DNA of 64,000 nt from DASUPK01 sp963763955 (lineage in GTDB: Bacteria; Actinomycetota; Thermoleophilia; Solirubrobacterales; 70-9), in NCBI GenBank assembly GCA_963763955.1, contig CAVXQP010000007.1:61108-125107 (forward strand), read 5' to 3'. The position numbers were made by a program, and so were the translations under genes. Positions 1-7,824 of this stretch are shown here, one piece after another; the first letter of the stretch is position 1, and every line of letters starts with the position of its first letter. Under the pieces are notes generated by a model, which saw nothing but the letters and a program-made list of their open reading frames with translations, was not told where the DNA came from and made no database searches.

Positions 1-30
1 GCGAAGCTCGACCGCGGGGCCTATCTGCAG

Positions 31-85
31 TTTGCGGGAACTCTCGAAAAAGCCCCTCCGGAGCTGTCATGAAAATCCCCGCAAA
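31..85. promoter_or_regulatory. Inverted repeat in nrdJ leader
   Basis: TTTGCGGG (31-38) and CCCGCAAA (78-85) form a perfect 8-bp inverted repeat with a 39-nt loop, about 90 bp before nrdJ. It could be an RNA stem or an operator. I looked for a cobalamin riboswitch B12 box and for an NrdR-box pair and recognised neither. The function is unknown. Confidence 0.3.
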
Positions 86-172
86 TAACGAACTAGAGGG
101 ACCTCGGTTCCGTCCGAAGCGCGGAGGATGCTGCGGTGCTCACCCCAATAGCAGAGCGAGAGGAGAAATTTG

Positions 173-3010
173 ATGGCTAGGGCCACTTCGAAGGCAGGGA
201 CGACAACCGAGAAGGGCCTGGTCATCGAACGCCGGTTCTCGACGGCGGTGGTGCATCCCTACGACGAGCTCGAGTGGGAGAAGCGCGACGCGATCATCGG
301 CGATCCCGCGAAGCCCGCGTTCAAGCAGGAGAACGTGGAGTTCCCGACCAGCTGGTCCCAGAACGCCACGAACATCGTCGCTCAGAAGTACTTCCGCGGG
401 CAGCCCGGCTCCCCCGAGCGAGAGACTTCCGTCAAGCAGATGATCAGCCGCGTCGCCGGCCGGATCGCCGAGGCAGGGCGCGAGGGCGACTATTTCGCGA
501 CCGCCGCGGACGCCGACGCCTTCGAAGGCGAGCTCACCTCGATCCTGGTCAACCAGAAGGCGGCCTTCAACAGCCCTGTCTGGTTCAACGTCGGCTGGAA
601 GAAGCCCGGGCAGGAGCAGGCATCGGCCTGCTTCATCCTCAGCGTCGAGGACGACATGGATTCCATCCTCTCCTGGAACACGAAGGAGGGGATCATCTTC
701 AAGGGCGGCTCCGGCTCCGGCATCAATCTCTCCAAGATCCGCGGCTCGATGGAGCCCCTCTCCAAGGGCGGTATCGCCTCCGGTCCGGTCAGCTTCATGC
801 GCGGCGCCGACTCCTGGGCCGGGGCGATCAAGTCGGGCGGTGGCACCCGTCGCGCGGCCAAGATGGTCGTGCTCGACGTCGACCACCCCGACATCGAGAG
901 GTTCATCTGGTGCAAGGCCGATGAGGAGAAGAAGGCAGCGGCCCTGAAGGCCGCCGACTTCGACATGCGCCTGGACTCCGACGCGTTCTCGTCCGTCCAG
1001 TTCCAGAATGCCAACAACTCGGTCCGGGTCACCGACGAGTTCATGGAGGCCGTCGCCAAGGACGAGGACTGGGACCTGATCGGGCGCGTAGACGGCGAGC
1101 CGATCAAGACGGTCAAGGCCCGCGACCTGATGGACCAGATCGCCGAGGCCGCCTGGCAGTGCGCCGATCCGGGCGTCCAGTACGACACCACGATCAACAA
1201 GTGGCACACCGACCCCAACAGCGGTCCGATCACCGCTTCGAACCCGTGCTCGGAATACATGTCGATCGACGACTCGGCCTGCAATCTGGCCTCGCTCAAC
1301 CTGATGAAGTTCCGCAACGAGGACGGCACCTTCAATGTCGACGACTTCACCCACGCGGTGGACATCGTCTTCCTCGCCCAGGAGATCCTGGTCGGCTTCT
1401 CCAGCTACCCGACCGAGCAGATCACGCAGAACGCGAGGGCTTTCCGCCAGCTCGGCCTCGGCTACGCCAACCTCGGTGCGCTGCTGATGGCCGGTGGCAT
1501 GCCCTACGACTCCGACGAGGGCCGGGCGCTGGCCGGATCGATCACCGCGCTGATGACCGGCCGGGGCTATCGGATGTCGGCTCAGATCGCAGCCACCACC
1601 GGGCCGTATGACGGTTACGCCGAGAACCGTGAGCCGCACAACCAGGTGATGCGGATGCACCAGTCCGCCGCCTACGAGGTCGACGACGAGCTGGTCGAGG
1701 AGCCGCTGCTCCACGCCGCCCGCGCGTCATGGGACGAGGCAGTCGCGCTCGGCGAGCAGCACGGCTACCGCAACGCCCAGGCGACCGTCCTCGCGCCGAC
1801 CGGGACGATCAGCTTCCTGATGGACTGCGACACGACCGGCATCGAGCCGGACTTCTCGCTGGTCAAGTTCAAGGAGCTGGTCGGCGGCGGCCAGATGAAG
1901 ATCGTCAACGGCTCGGTCGACCTGGCGCTGGAGACGCTCGGCTACTCGCAGTCCGAGATCGAGCAGATCGACGCCTACATCAACGAGCACAACACGATCA
2001 TCGGGGCACCCGGCCTGAAGGACGAGCACCTGCCCGTCTTCGACGTGGCGGTCGGCGAGCGCTCGATCTCGCACACCGGCCACATCGAGATGATGGCCGC
2101 GGCCCAGCCCTTCCTCTCGGGCGCGATCTCGAAGACGGTCAACCTGCCGGAGACGGCGACCGTGTCCGACATCGCCGACGCGTACCTCCACGGTTGGAAG
2201 AAGGGCCTCAAGGCTCTGGCGATCTACCGCGACGGCTCCAAGACGGCCCAGGCGCTGAAGACCGACGCCGGCGAGAAGAAGTCCGACCCGGCCGAGGAGG
2301 CGACCGCCAAGCCCCACCGTCACAAGATGCCGCGAGAGCGGGAGTCGATCACGCACAAGTTCTCGATCGGCATGCACGAGGGCTACATCACGGCCGGCAA
2401 GTATGAGGACGGTTCGGTCGGCGAGATCTTCTTGACCGACATCGGCAAGGAGGGCTCGACGATCAAGGGCATGATGAACGCCTTCGCGACCGCGATCTCG
2501 ATGGGCCTCCAGTACGGCGTGCCTCTCGAGGACTACGTGAAGAAGTTCAGCTACATGCGCTTCGAGCCGGAGGGCATCACCCGCAACCCGGAGATCCCCT
2601 TCGCCAAGTCGATGCCGGACTACATCATGCGCTGGCTCGCCAGCCGCTTCATCGAGGATGTGGACTACCTGGAGAGCCTCGGGATCCTGACCGACGAGGT
2701 CCGTGCCAAGAAGGATGCCCAGCAGGCCTTCCCGATGGACGACACGGCCGGCAACGGCGAGTCGAACGGCCACTCGAACGGCGAGGGCAATGGCAAGGGC
2801 GAGGCCAAGGCTGCAAACGGCTCCTCGGAGCCGAAGGCCGAGTCCAAGCCGGCGACCGCAGCGCTCACCGACACGCCGCCGGTCGTCCCGGCGAAGATGG
2901 GCGCCGACCTCGAGCTCGGCCCGGCGTGCGACCAGTGCGGAGGCATGATGCAGCGGACCGGGTCCTGTTACACGTGCTCGAGCTGCGGCAACAACACCGG
3001 CTGCGGCTAG
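173..3010 (+). CDS. nrdJ: Vitamin B12-dependent class II ribonucleotide reductase
   Basis: Reduces ribonucleotides to deoxyribonucleotides in the cytoplasm using adenosylcobalamin to start the radical, without oxygen. The protein is about 945 aa, in the usual range for this family. Visible motifs are a Cys in 'QASACFIL' (about residue 153), the Gly-rich 'GGSGSGINLS' loop, 'NPCSEY' (Cys near 359) and 'ACNLASLNL'. A low-complexity Asn/Gly/Glu/Lys linker (about 855-905) leads to a C-terminal Cys-rich tail ('CDQCGG...CYTCSSCG') that fits a zinc-ribbon/redox-tail role. I chose ATG 173 over the adjacent TTG 170 because AGGAG (161-165) lies 7 nt upstream of it. No class I reductase is in view. It shares its cobalamin need with the mutase at 30.8 kb. 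Confidence 0.96.
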   Translation: MARATSKAGTTTEKGLVIERRFSTAVVHPYDELEWEKRDAIIGDPAKPAFKQENVEFPTSWSQNATNIVAQKYFRGQPGSPERETSVKQMISRVAGRIAEAGREGDYFATAADADAFEGELTSILVNQKAAFNSPVWFNVGWKKPGQEQASACFILSVEDDMDSILSWNTKEGIIFKGGSGSGINLSKIRGSMEPLSKGGIASGPVSFMRGADSWAGAIKSGGGTRRAAKMVVLDVDHPDIERFIWCKADEEKKAAALKAADFDMRLDSDAFSSVQFQNANNSVRVTDEFMEAVAKDEDWDLIGRVDGEPIKTVKARDLMDQIAEAAWQCADPGVQYDTTINKWHTDPNSGPITASNPCSEYMSIDDSACNLASLNLMKFRNEDGTFNVDDFTHAVDIVFLAQEILVGFSSYPTEQITQNARAFRQLGLGYANLGALLMAGGMPYDSDEGRALAGSITALMTGRGYRMSAQIAATTGPYDGYAENREPHNQVMRMHQSAAYEVDDELVEEPLLHAARASWDEAVALGEQHGYRNAQATVLAPTGTISFLMDCDTTGIEPDFSLVKFKELVGGGQMKIVNGSVDLALETLGYSQSEIEQIDAYINEHNTIIGAPGLKDEHLPVFDVAVGERSISHTGHIEMMAAAQPFLSGAISKTVNLPETATVSDIADAYLHGWKKGLKALAIYRDGSKTAQALKTDAGEKKSDPAEEATAKPHRHKMPRERESITHKFSIGMHEGYITAGKYEDGSVGEIFLTDIGKEGSTIKGMMNAFATAISMGLQYGVPLEDYVKKFSYMRFEPEGITRNPEIPFAKSMPDYIMRWLASRFIEDVDYLESLGILTDEVRAKKDAQQAFPMDDTAGNGESNGHSNGEGNGKGEAKAANGSSEPKAESKPATAALTDTPPVVPAKMGADLELGPACDQCGGMMQRTGSCYTCSSCGNNTGCG

Positions 3011-3023
3011 CTGTAGAGCGTCA
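3003..3023 (+). repeat. Left copy of a long-range inverted repeat
   Basis: This segment overlaps the nrdJ stop codon. Its core GCTAGCTGTAGAGCGTCA (3006-3023) recurs as an exact 18-bp reverse complement at 4868-4885, on the far side of the next two genes. With one 4-nt CTAG duplication in the right copy, the match extends to 3003. Confidence 0.75.
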
Positions 3024-3024
3024 C

Positions 3025-3058
3025 TGGGACGTCCTTTATGACGCCAAGCGGGGTCCCA
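3025..3058 (+). terminator. Weak stem-loop after nrdJ
   Basis: TGGGAC (3025-3030) pairs with GTCCCA (3053-3058), and a GTC/GAC hairpin (3031-3033/3040-3042) nests inside. It lies 15 nt after the nrdJ stop. There is no U-tract, so a terminator role is only a guess. Confidence 0.3.
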
Positions 3059-3202
3059 CTCACAGCGGGTAGTTGTCGCTCGGAGGCGGCGGCGCGCTTC
3101 AACCGGTGAGCAGGACCCTGGACGAAGCTTGTCTCGGGCATAGGTCCGCGCTACGGTCAGAGAAATCTCCCTGAATGGACTCAGGGTGCAAAGGAGGAGA
3201 CC

Positions 3203-3607
3203 GTGGCAAAGACCGTGACGCTGGATGCCGCACAGAAGGTCGTCGATGGAGCGCGCGCCAAGGCCGACGAGATCGGTGTGCCGATGAACATCGCCGTCGT
3301 CGACGAGGGCAACAACCTGACCGCGTTCGGGCGTATGGATGGCGCCTGGCTCGGATCGATCGACATCTCCCAGAACAAGGCGTACACCGCCCGGTCATTC
3401 GACATGTCGACGAAGGATCTGGCGCCGCTTGCGCAGCCGAACCAGCCGCTCTACGGAATCGAGGCGAGCAACCAGGGCCAGCTGATCGTCTTCGCCGGCG
3501 GGATTCCGCTGATGGACGGCGACGACGTCGTGGGCGCGGTCGGCGTCAGCGGCGGCAGCGTCGAGCAGGACCACGAGGTTGCCGAAGCCGGCGTCGCGGC
3601 TTTCTAA
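3203..3607 (+). CDS. GlcG/HbpS family protein (heme-binding/DUF336 fold)
   Basis: A 134-aa single-domain protein of the GlcG/HbpS (DUF336) family. Characterised members bind heme or accompany glycolate, diol and aldehyde metabolism; no enzymatic role is certain. The family core is visible in 'MNIAVVDEGNNLTAFGRMDGA' split around the Asp, 'SQNKAYTA' and the Gly-rich 'VVGAVGVSGGSVEQDHEVA'. The GTG start has AAGGAGG (3191-3197) just upstream. It sits 12 bp before the formaldehyde dehydrogenase and almost certainly shares its transcript, so a helper role in aldehyde or alcohol oxidation is the likeliest inference. Both genes lie between two inverted repeat copies. Confidence 0.88.
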   Translation: MAKTVTLDAAQKVVDGARAKADEIGVPMNIAVVDEGNNLTAFGRMDGAWLGSIDISQNKAYTARSFDMSTKDLAPLAQPNQPLYGIEASNQGQLIVFAGGIPLMDGDDVVGAVGVSGGSVEQDHEVAEAGVAAF

Positions 3608-3619
3608 GGGAGGGAAATC

Positions 3620-4843
3620 ATGGCTGACAACAGAGGTGTTGCCTACATCGAGCCCGGCAAGGTCGAGGTTCAGAACATCGACTTCCCGGAGTTGGAGTTG
3701 AAGGACGGGCCCGGAGTGCACTCCGACAACGTCGGGCGCAAGACCCCCCACGGGGTCATCTTGCGGATCGTCTCGACGAACATCTGCGGCTCGGACCAGC
3801 ACATGGTCCGCGGGCGCACGACCGCACCCGAGGGGCTGATTCTCGGCCACGAGATCACCGGCGAGGTGATCGAGGCCGGGCCCGGCGTCGAGTTCATCAA
3901 GGAGGGCGACCTCTGTTCGGTGCCGTTCAACATTGCGTGCGGACGGTGCCAGAACTGCAAGGAGGGTCACACCGGCGTCTGCCTCAACACGAATCCCGAT
4001 CGCCCGGGATCGGCCTACGGCTACGTCGACATGGGTGGCTGGGTCGGCGGTCAGGCCAACTACGTGATGGTCCCCTACGCCGACTGGAACCTGCTCAAGT
4101 TCCCCGACAAGGACCAGGCGATGGAGAAGATCCTCGACCTGACGATGCTCAGCGACATCTTCCCCACCGGTTACCACGGCTGCGTCAGCGCGGGCGTGAC
4201 CTCGGGCTCGACGGTCTACATCGCGGGGGCGGGACCGATCGGGCTCGCCGCCGCCCACTCCGCCCAGTTCCTGGGGGCGGGGGTGGTGATCGTCGGCGAT
4301 CTGATTCCCGAGCGCCTGGAGCAGGCCCGCTCGTTCGGCTGCGAGACAGTCGACGTCTCCAAGGGCGAGCCCAACGACCAGATCGAGCAGATCCTCGGCG
4401 TTCCGGAGGTGGACTGCGCCGTAGACGCCGTCGGTTTCGAGGCACGCGGCCACGGCGAGGAGGGCTCCGCGGTCGAGGAGCCGGCCACGGTGCTCAACTC
4501 GATCATGGATGTGACCAAGGCCGCCGGCAAGCTCGGCATTCCGGGCCTCTATGTCACCGGCGATCCCGGAGCTGCCGACGACGCTGCCAAGGAGGGGTCG
4601 CTCTCGATCCGGATCGGCCTCGGCTGGGCGAAGTCCCACAGCATCACCACCGGCCAGTGCCCGGTGATGCGCTACCACCGCGGACTGATGAACGCGATCC
4701 TGAACGACCGGGTCGAGATCGCCAAGGCGGTGAACGCCACCGTGATCACGCTCGACGAAGCGCCCCAGGGCTACAAGGACTTCGACTCGGGGGTCGCCCG
4801 CAAGTTCGTGCTCAACCCCAACGAATTGATCAAGGCCGCCTGA
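3620..4843 (+). CDS. fdhA: Zinc-dependent, glutathione-independent formaldehyde dehydrogenase
   Basis: A medium-chain zinc alcohol dehydrogenase of 407 aa that most resembles the Pseudomonas putida type formaldehyde dehydrogenase, which oxidises formaldehyde to formate with tightly bound NAD. Catalytic zinc ligands appear in 'NICGSDQH' and 'LGHEITGEV'; the structural-zinc cysteines are in 'CGRCQNCKEGHTGVC'. The Rossmann nucleotide-binding motif is 'IAGAGPIGLAAAHSA'. The long insertion and about 400-residue length separate this subfamily from simple alcohol dehydrogenases. The ribosome site is GGGAGGG before the ATG. It is coupled to the GlcG-like gene upstream, and the pair is flanked by inverted repeats. 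Confidence 0.92.
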   Translation: MADNRGVAYIEPGKVEVQNIDFPELELKDGPGVHSDNVGRKTPHGVILRIVSTNICGSDQHMVRGRTTAPEGLILGHEITGEVIEAGPGVEFIKEGDLCSVPFNIACGRCQNCKEGHTGVCLNTNPDRPGSAYGYVDMGGWVGGQANYVMVPYADWNLLKFPDKDQAMEKILDLTMLSDIFPTGYHGCVSAGVTSGSTVYIAGAGPIGLAAAHSAQFLGAGVVIVGDLIPERLEQARSFGCETVDVSKGEPNDQIEQILGVPEVDCAVDAVGFEARGHGEEGSAVEEPATVLNSIMDVTKAAGKLGIPGLYVTGDPGAADDAAKEGSLSIRIGLGWAKSHSITTGQCPVMRYHRGLMNAILNDRVEIAKAVNATVITLDEAPQGYKDFDSGVARKFVLNPNELIKAA

Positions 4844-4867
4844 GCCAACGCGATCCTGACATTCGGA

Positions 4868-4892
4868 TGACGCTCTACAGCTAGCTAGCCGC
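4868..4892 (-). repeat. Right copy of the inverted repeat
   Basis: The reverse complement of this segment matches 3003-3023 exactly except for a CTAG tandem duplication at 4881-4888. It lies 25 bp after the dehydrogenase stop. The two copies bracket a 1.85-kb two-gene block in inverted orientation. Confidence 0.75.
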
Positions 4893-4972
4893 CCGGCGCT
4901 GGTCAATCCCCGGCGGACGCTCCCACGTAGTACCCGCGGGAAAGAAATGGGGACCAGCACAAGGAAGGCAAG

Positions 4973-5551
4973 ATGAAGCTCAGACGTGGCTCGATTCTTA
5001 TGTTCCTCAGCGTGCCCCTGATCGCGATCGGTCTGGCCGCATGCGGAGGCAGCAGCAACGACAACAGCGGTGGGTCCTCGACCGCCGCCGGCACTGCCGT
5101 GGCCCAGACGACTGCGAGCACGGACACCGTCTCGACGAAGTCGGTCAGCGGCGTCGGAACCGTGCTCGTCGACTCGAAGGGCGACGTGCTCTACACCAAC
5201 AACCAGGACAGCGGCTCCAAGGTCGCGTGCACCGGCCAGTGCACGAGCATCTGGCCACCGCTGATGGCGCCCTCGGGCGGCCAGCCCAGCTCATCCGACT
5301 CGGCCGTCCAGGCGAAGCTCGGCGTCACCAACGGACAGGTCACCTTCGGCGGCAAGCCCCTGTACACGTTCGTGCAGGACAGCCCCGGCCAGGCGACCGG
5401 TAACGGAGCAACGGACAGCTTCGGCGGCACGTCGTTCACCTGGACCGCAGCGATGAGCGGCGGTGCGGCGGCGAGTTCTCCCTCGAGCTCGAGCACCACT
5501 GGCTCCTCGGGCGGTTCGTCCGGCGGATCATCGGGCGGCTACGGCTACTAG
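4973..5551 (+). CDS. Secreted-repeat lipoprotein (Lipoprotein_15/COG4315 type)
   Basis: An exported lipoprotein of 192 aa. The N-terminus is a lipoprotein signal peptide with lipobox 'LAAC' (Cys24), followed by a Gly/Ser/Asn-rich linker. The body matches the 'secreted repeat of unknown function' family: 'VLVDSKGDVLYT', a Cys pair in 'VACTGQCTSIWPP', then 'VTFGGKPLYTFVQD' and 'SFTWTA'. The tail after about residue 165 is low-complexity Ser/Gly. AAGGAAG precedes the ATG. It ends 4 bp inside the end of the convergent hydrolase gene. Its biochemical role is unknown. Confidence 0.88.
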   Translation: MKLRRGSILMFLSVPLIAIGLAACGGSSNDNSGGSSTAAGTAVAQTTASTDTVSTKSVSGVGTVLVDSKGDVLYTNNQDSGSKVACTGQCTSIWPPLMAPSGGQPSSSDSAVQAKLGVTNGQVTFGGKPLYTFVQDSPGQATGNGATDSFGGTSFTWTAAMSGGAAASSPSSSSTTGSSGGSSGGSSGGYGY

Positions 5552-6096
5552 TCGCGCGCCAACAGCTCGGCCGCGCTCGTCACCTCGGCATAGCCGTCGG
5601 CGAGCGCGGCCATGAAGGCGCCGTGAACTACATCGCCCGGGATGGGCCGGTCGCCGAACTCGAGGTCCGGCGCCGCGCAGGCGTCGTGCACGACGGTGAT
5701 CGAGTAGCCGAGGTCTGCGGCCGCCCGCACCGTGGCATCGACGCACATGGAGCTCATCATCCCGGCAACGACCAGCTCGCCCGCCTCTCTCTCCCGGAGT
5801 GCCGCCTGCAGCCTGGTGTCGAGGAACGCGTTGGGGTTGCTCTTCTCGACCACCGGCTCGCCCTCAGCCGGGGAGACTTCCGGATGGATCTCCACCCCCT
5901 CGGTGCCGGGTCGCATGAACTCGGCGTCAGGCGCGTCCCAGACGTGTTTGACGTGGATCACCGGCTCGCCGGCTTCGCGAAAGGAATCGAGGACGCGGCG
6001 GGCGGAGGCAGCCGCAGCCTCCGGCTCGACCAGCGGATAGGCCCCGCCGGGGAAGTAGTCGCGCTGGATGTCGATGATCAAGAGCGCCCGCGCCAT
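5548..6096 (-). CDS. Isochorismatase-family cysteine hydrolase
   Basis: A cytosolic hydrolase of 182 aa in the isochorismatase/nicotinamidase superfamily. The catalytic triad is visible: Asp9 in 'LLIIDIQRDYF', Lys85 in 'VVEKSNPNAF' and the nucleophile Cys118 in 'GMMSSMCVDAT'. The substrate cannot be told from sequence; nicotinamide, ureidoacrylate or other amides are possible. I placed the start at ATG 6096 because the family begins right at 'ARALLIIDIQ'. That start codon overlaps the best ATG of the divergent ABC gene in the tetranucleotide CATG (6094-6097). Confidence 0.88.
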   Translation of the reverse strand: MARALLIIDIQRDYFPGGAYPLVEPEAAAASARRVLDSFREAGEPVIHVKHVWDAPDAEFMRPGTEGVEIHPEVSPAEGEPVVEKSNPNAFLDTRLQAALREREAGELVVAGMMSSMCVDATVRAAADLGYSITVVHDACAAPDLEFGDRPIPGDVVHGAFMAALADGYAEVTSAAELLARD

Positions 6097-7048
6097 GAGG
6101 TCGTCTACGGACGACGGTAGCGGCCCCGCCGCTGTCGCTACAGTCCCGCGCCTGCCTGATCCGATCGAGATCCACGATCTGACCAAGCGCTATGGATCCA
6201 CCCTCGCGGTGGAGGCCCTCAGCTTTCGCGTCGCCGAGGGCCGGATCGTGGGGTTCCTCGGACCGAATGGTGCCGGCAAGACGACCACGCTGCGCTCGCT
6301 GCTCGGGCTGATCAAGCCGACCTCGGGACGCACCCTGATCGAAGGGAAACCCTTCGTCGAGGCCGAGGAGCCCGTCCGGACCGTGGGCGCCGTCCTCGAG
6401 GTGGGCGCGGCGCACCCCGGGCGCTCCGGCCGCAACCACCTGCGGACGCTGGCCCTGGCCTCGGGGATTCCCTTCTCACGCGTCGAGGAGGTGCTCGAGA
6501 TGGTGGACCTCGAGTCCGCCGCCGGACGCCGGGTCGGGGGCTACTCGCTCGGGATGAAGCAGCGCCTGGGCCTGGCCGCCGCTCTGCTCGGCGAACCGCG
6601 CATCCTGGTGCTGGATGAGCCCGCCAACGGGCTCGATCCGGCCGGGATCAGATGGCTGCGCGATTTGCTCCGCTCCCTGGCAAACGGCGGACGCTCCATT
6701 TTGATCTCGAGTCACGTGCTCGCCGAGGTGGCCGCCATAGCCGACGAAGCCGTGGTGATCAACCACGGGCGGAGCGTCACGCAGGCCTCCATCGCGGAAT
6801 TGACCAGCGGAGGGGCGATCGGCCTGCGGATTGCGGGACCCGATGCGGCCGCTCTTGCCGAGGCCCTTCGCTCGGAGGGGGCGACGGTCGAGGCTGCGGA
6901 TAGCGGCACCTTCGTGGTCGCGGGAAAGACGGGCGAGGAGATCGGCCGGGTCGTCGCGGCAAAGGGCCTGGTGATCTCCGAGCTGGCGCCGATCTCGCGC
7001 TCTCTCGAGGACGTCTTCCTCGAGTTGACGGGCGGTGAATCGAAGTGA
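6095..7048 (+). CDS. ABC transporter ATP-binding protein
   Basis: ATPase subunit of an ABC-2 type exporter, about 317 aa. Walker A is 'GPNGAGKTT', the signature loop is 'YSLGMKQRLGLAAAL', Walker B is 'ILVLDEPANGLDPAG' and the H-loop is in 'ISSHVLAEV'. The C-terminal about 90 residues form the extra domain typical of the BcrA/drug-resistance group. The start is uncertain: ATG 6068, ATG 6095 and a later non-ATG start are all in frame, and none has a clear ribosome site. It overlaps the permease gene by GTGA, so the two are translationally coupled. Confidence 0.92.
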   Translation: MRSSTDDGSGPAAVATVPRLPDPIEIHDLTKRYGSTLAVEALSFRVAEGRIVGFLGPNGAGKTTTLRSLLGLIKPTSGRTLIEGKPFVEAEEPVRTVGAVLEVGAAHPGRSGRNHLRTLALASGIPFSRVEEVLEMVDLESAAGRRVGGYSLGMKQRLGLAAALLGEPRILVLDEPANGLDPAGIRWLRDLLRSLANGGRSILISSHVLAEVAAIADEAVVINHGRSVTQASIAELTSGGAIGLRIAGPDAAALAEALRSEGATVEAADSGTFVVAGKTGEEIGRVVAAKGLVISELAPISRSLEDVFLELTGGESK

Positions 7049-7803
7049 CCCGACAGATCCGAAGCGAGCTGCTCAAGCTCCGCACTGCCCGAAGCTTCAT
7101 CGTCATGGTGGGGCTCGGCGTAGGGCTCGCCGTGCTGATCTCCGTGGTCACGGCGCTCAAGGCCGACTACTCACACCTCAGCCATGGCCCGTCCGAGCCG
7201 GGGATCGACCAGATCTCGACCGCCTCCCTGGTCGTCTTCTTCACCCTGATGCTCGGTGTCCTGACCGTGACGACCGAGTACCGACACGGGAGCATCGCGT
7301 CCACGCTGTTGGTGGAGCCGAACCGACGCCGCCTACTCGCGGCGAAACTGGTTGCGGCGTGCGCGGTCGGAGCGCTCGTCGCGATCCTGACCGGTGGGAT
7401 CTGCCTGGCGCTCGGCGCGGCGATCCTCCCGGGCCGAGGGTTCTCACTGGGGCTCGATGGAAAGCTGGTCGCCGAGCTGCTTGCCGGGATGGCGATCGCC
7501 GGCGCCCTGATGGCGGCGATCGGCGTCGGGATCGGCGCGATGATCCGCAAGCAGACCGCGGCGGTCGTCGGGATCCTGGTCTATCTGCTGCTCCTCGAGC
7601 CTCTGGTCACCTCGGTCGCCATCAAGTCCCTCGACCGCTTCTCGATCGGCAACGCGTTGGCGCAGCTCACCTCGACCGCCAGGGTCAATGGTCTCGACCA
7701 CGCCTTCGGCCAGGTGACGGGTGGACTGCTGCTCGCCGGGTACGCGGTCGTGCTGGTGCTGGCCGGGGCGATCGTTATACAGACGCGCGACATCACCGAC
7801 TAG
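7045..7803 (+). CDS. ABC-2 type transporter permease
   Basis: Membrane partner of the upstream ATPase, 252 aa with six predicted hydrophobic helices. The N-terminal 'IRSELLKLRTARS' amphipathic segment before the first helix is typical of ABC-2 permeases of the BcrB/antibiotic-export group, as is 'TTEYRHGSIASTLL' after the second helix. The start GTG overlaps the ATPase stop (GTGA at 7045-7048). The substrate is unknown; a small hydrophobic compound or peptide is the usual cargo of this group. Confidence 0.88.
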   Translation: MTRQIRSELLKLRTARSFIVMVGLGVGLAVLISVVTALKADYSHLSHGPSEPGIDQISTASLVVFFTLMLGVLTVTTEYRHGSIASTLLVEPNRRRLLAAKLVAACAVGALVAILTGGICLALGAAILPGRGFSLGLDGKLVAELLAGMAIAGALMAAIGVGIGAMIRKQTAAVVGILVYLLLLEPLVTSVAIKSLDRFSIGNALAQLTSTARVNGLDHAFGQVTGGLLLAGYAVVLVLAGAIVIQTRDITD

Positions 7804-7824
7804 CAATCAAGAAAGGGTTAGCGG

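Noticed and set aside
1..172. Cobalamin riboswitch or NrdR boxes before nrdJ
   Set aside because: Looked for a B12 box and for paired NrdR-type palindromes. Only an 8-bp inverted repeat was found.
140..1714. Long minus-strand open frame (over 500 codons) opposite nrdJ
   Set aside because: It is antisense to a clearly conserved gene, has no recognisable domain, and is the expected shadow of GC-rich third positions.
3395..4960. 521-codon minus-strand frame opposite the dehydrogenase
   Set aside because: Shadow frame of the GlcG and fdhA genes, with no domain or ribosome site.
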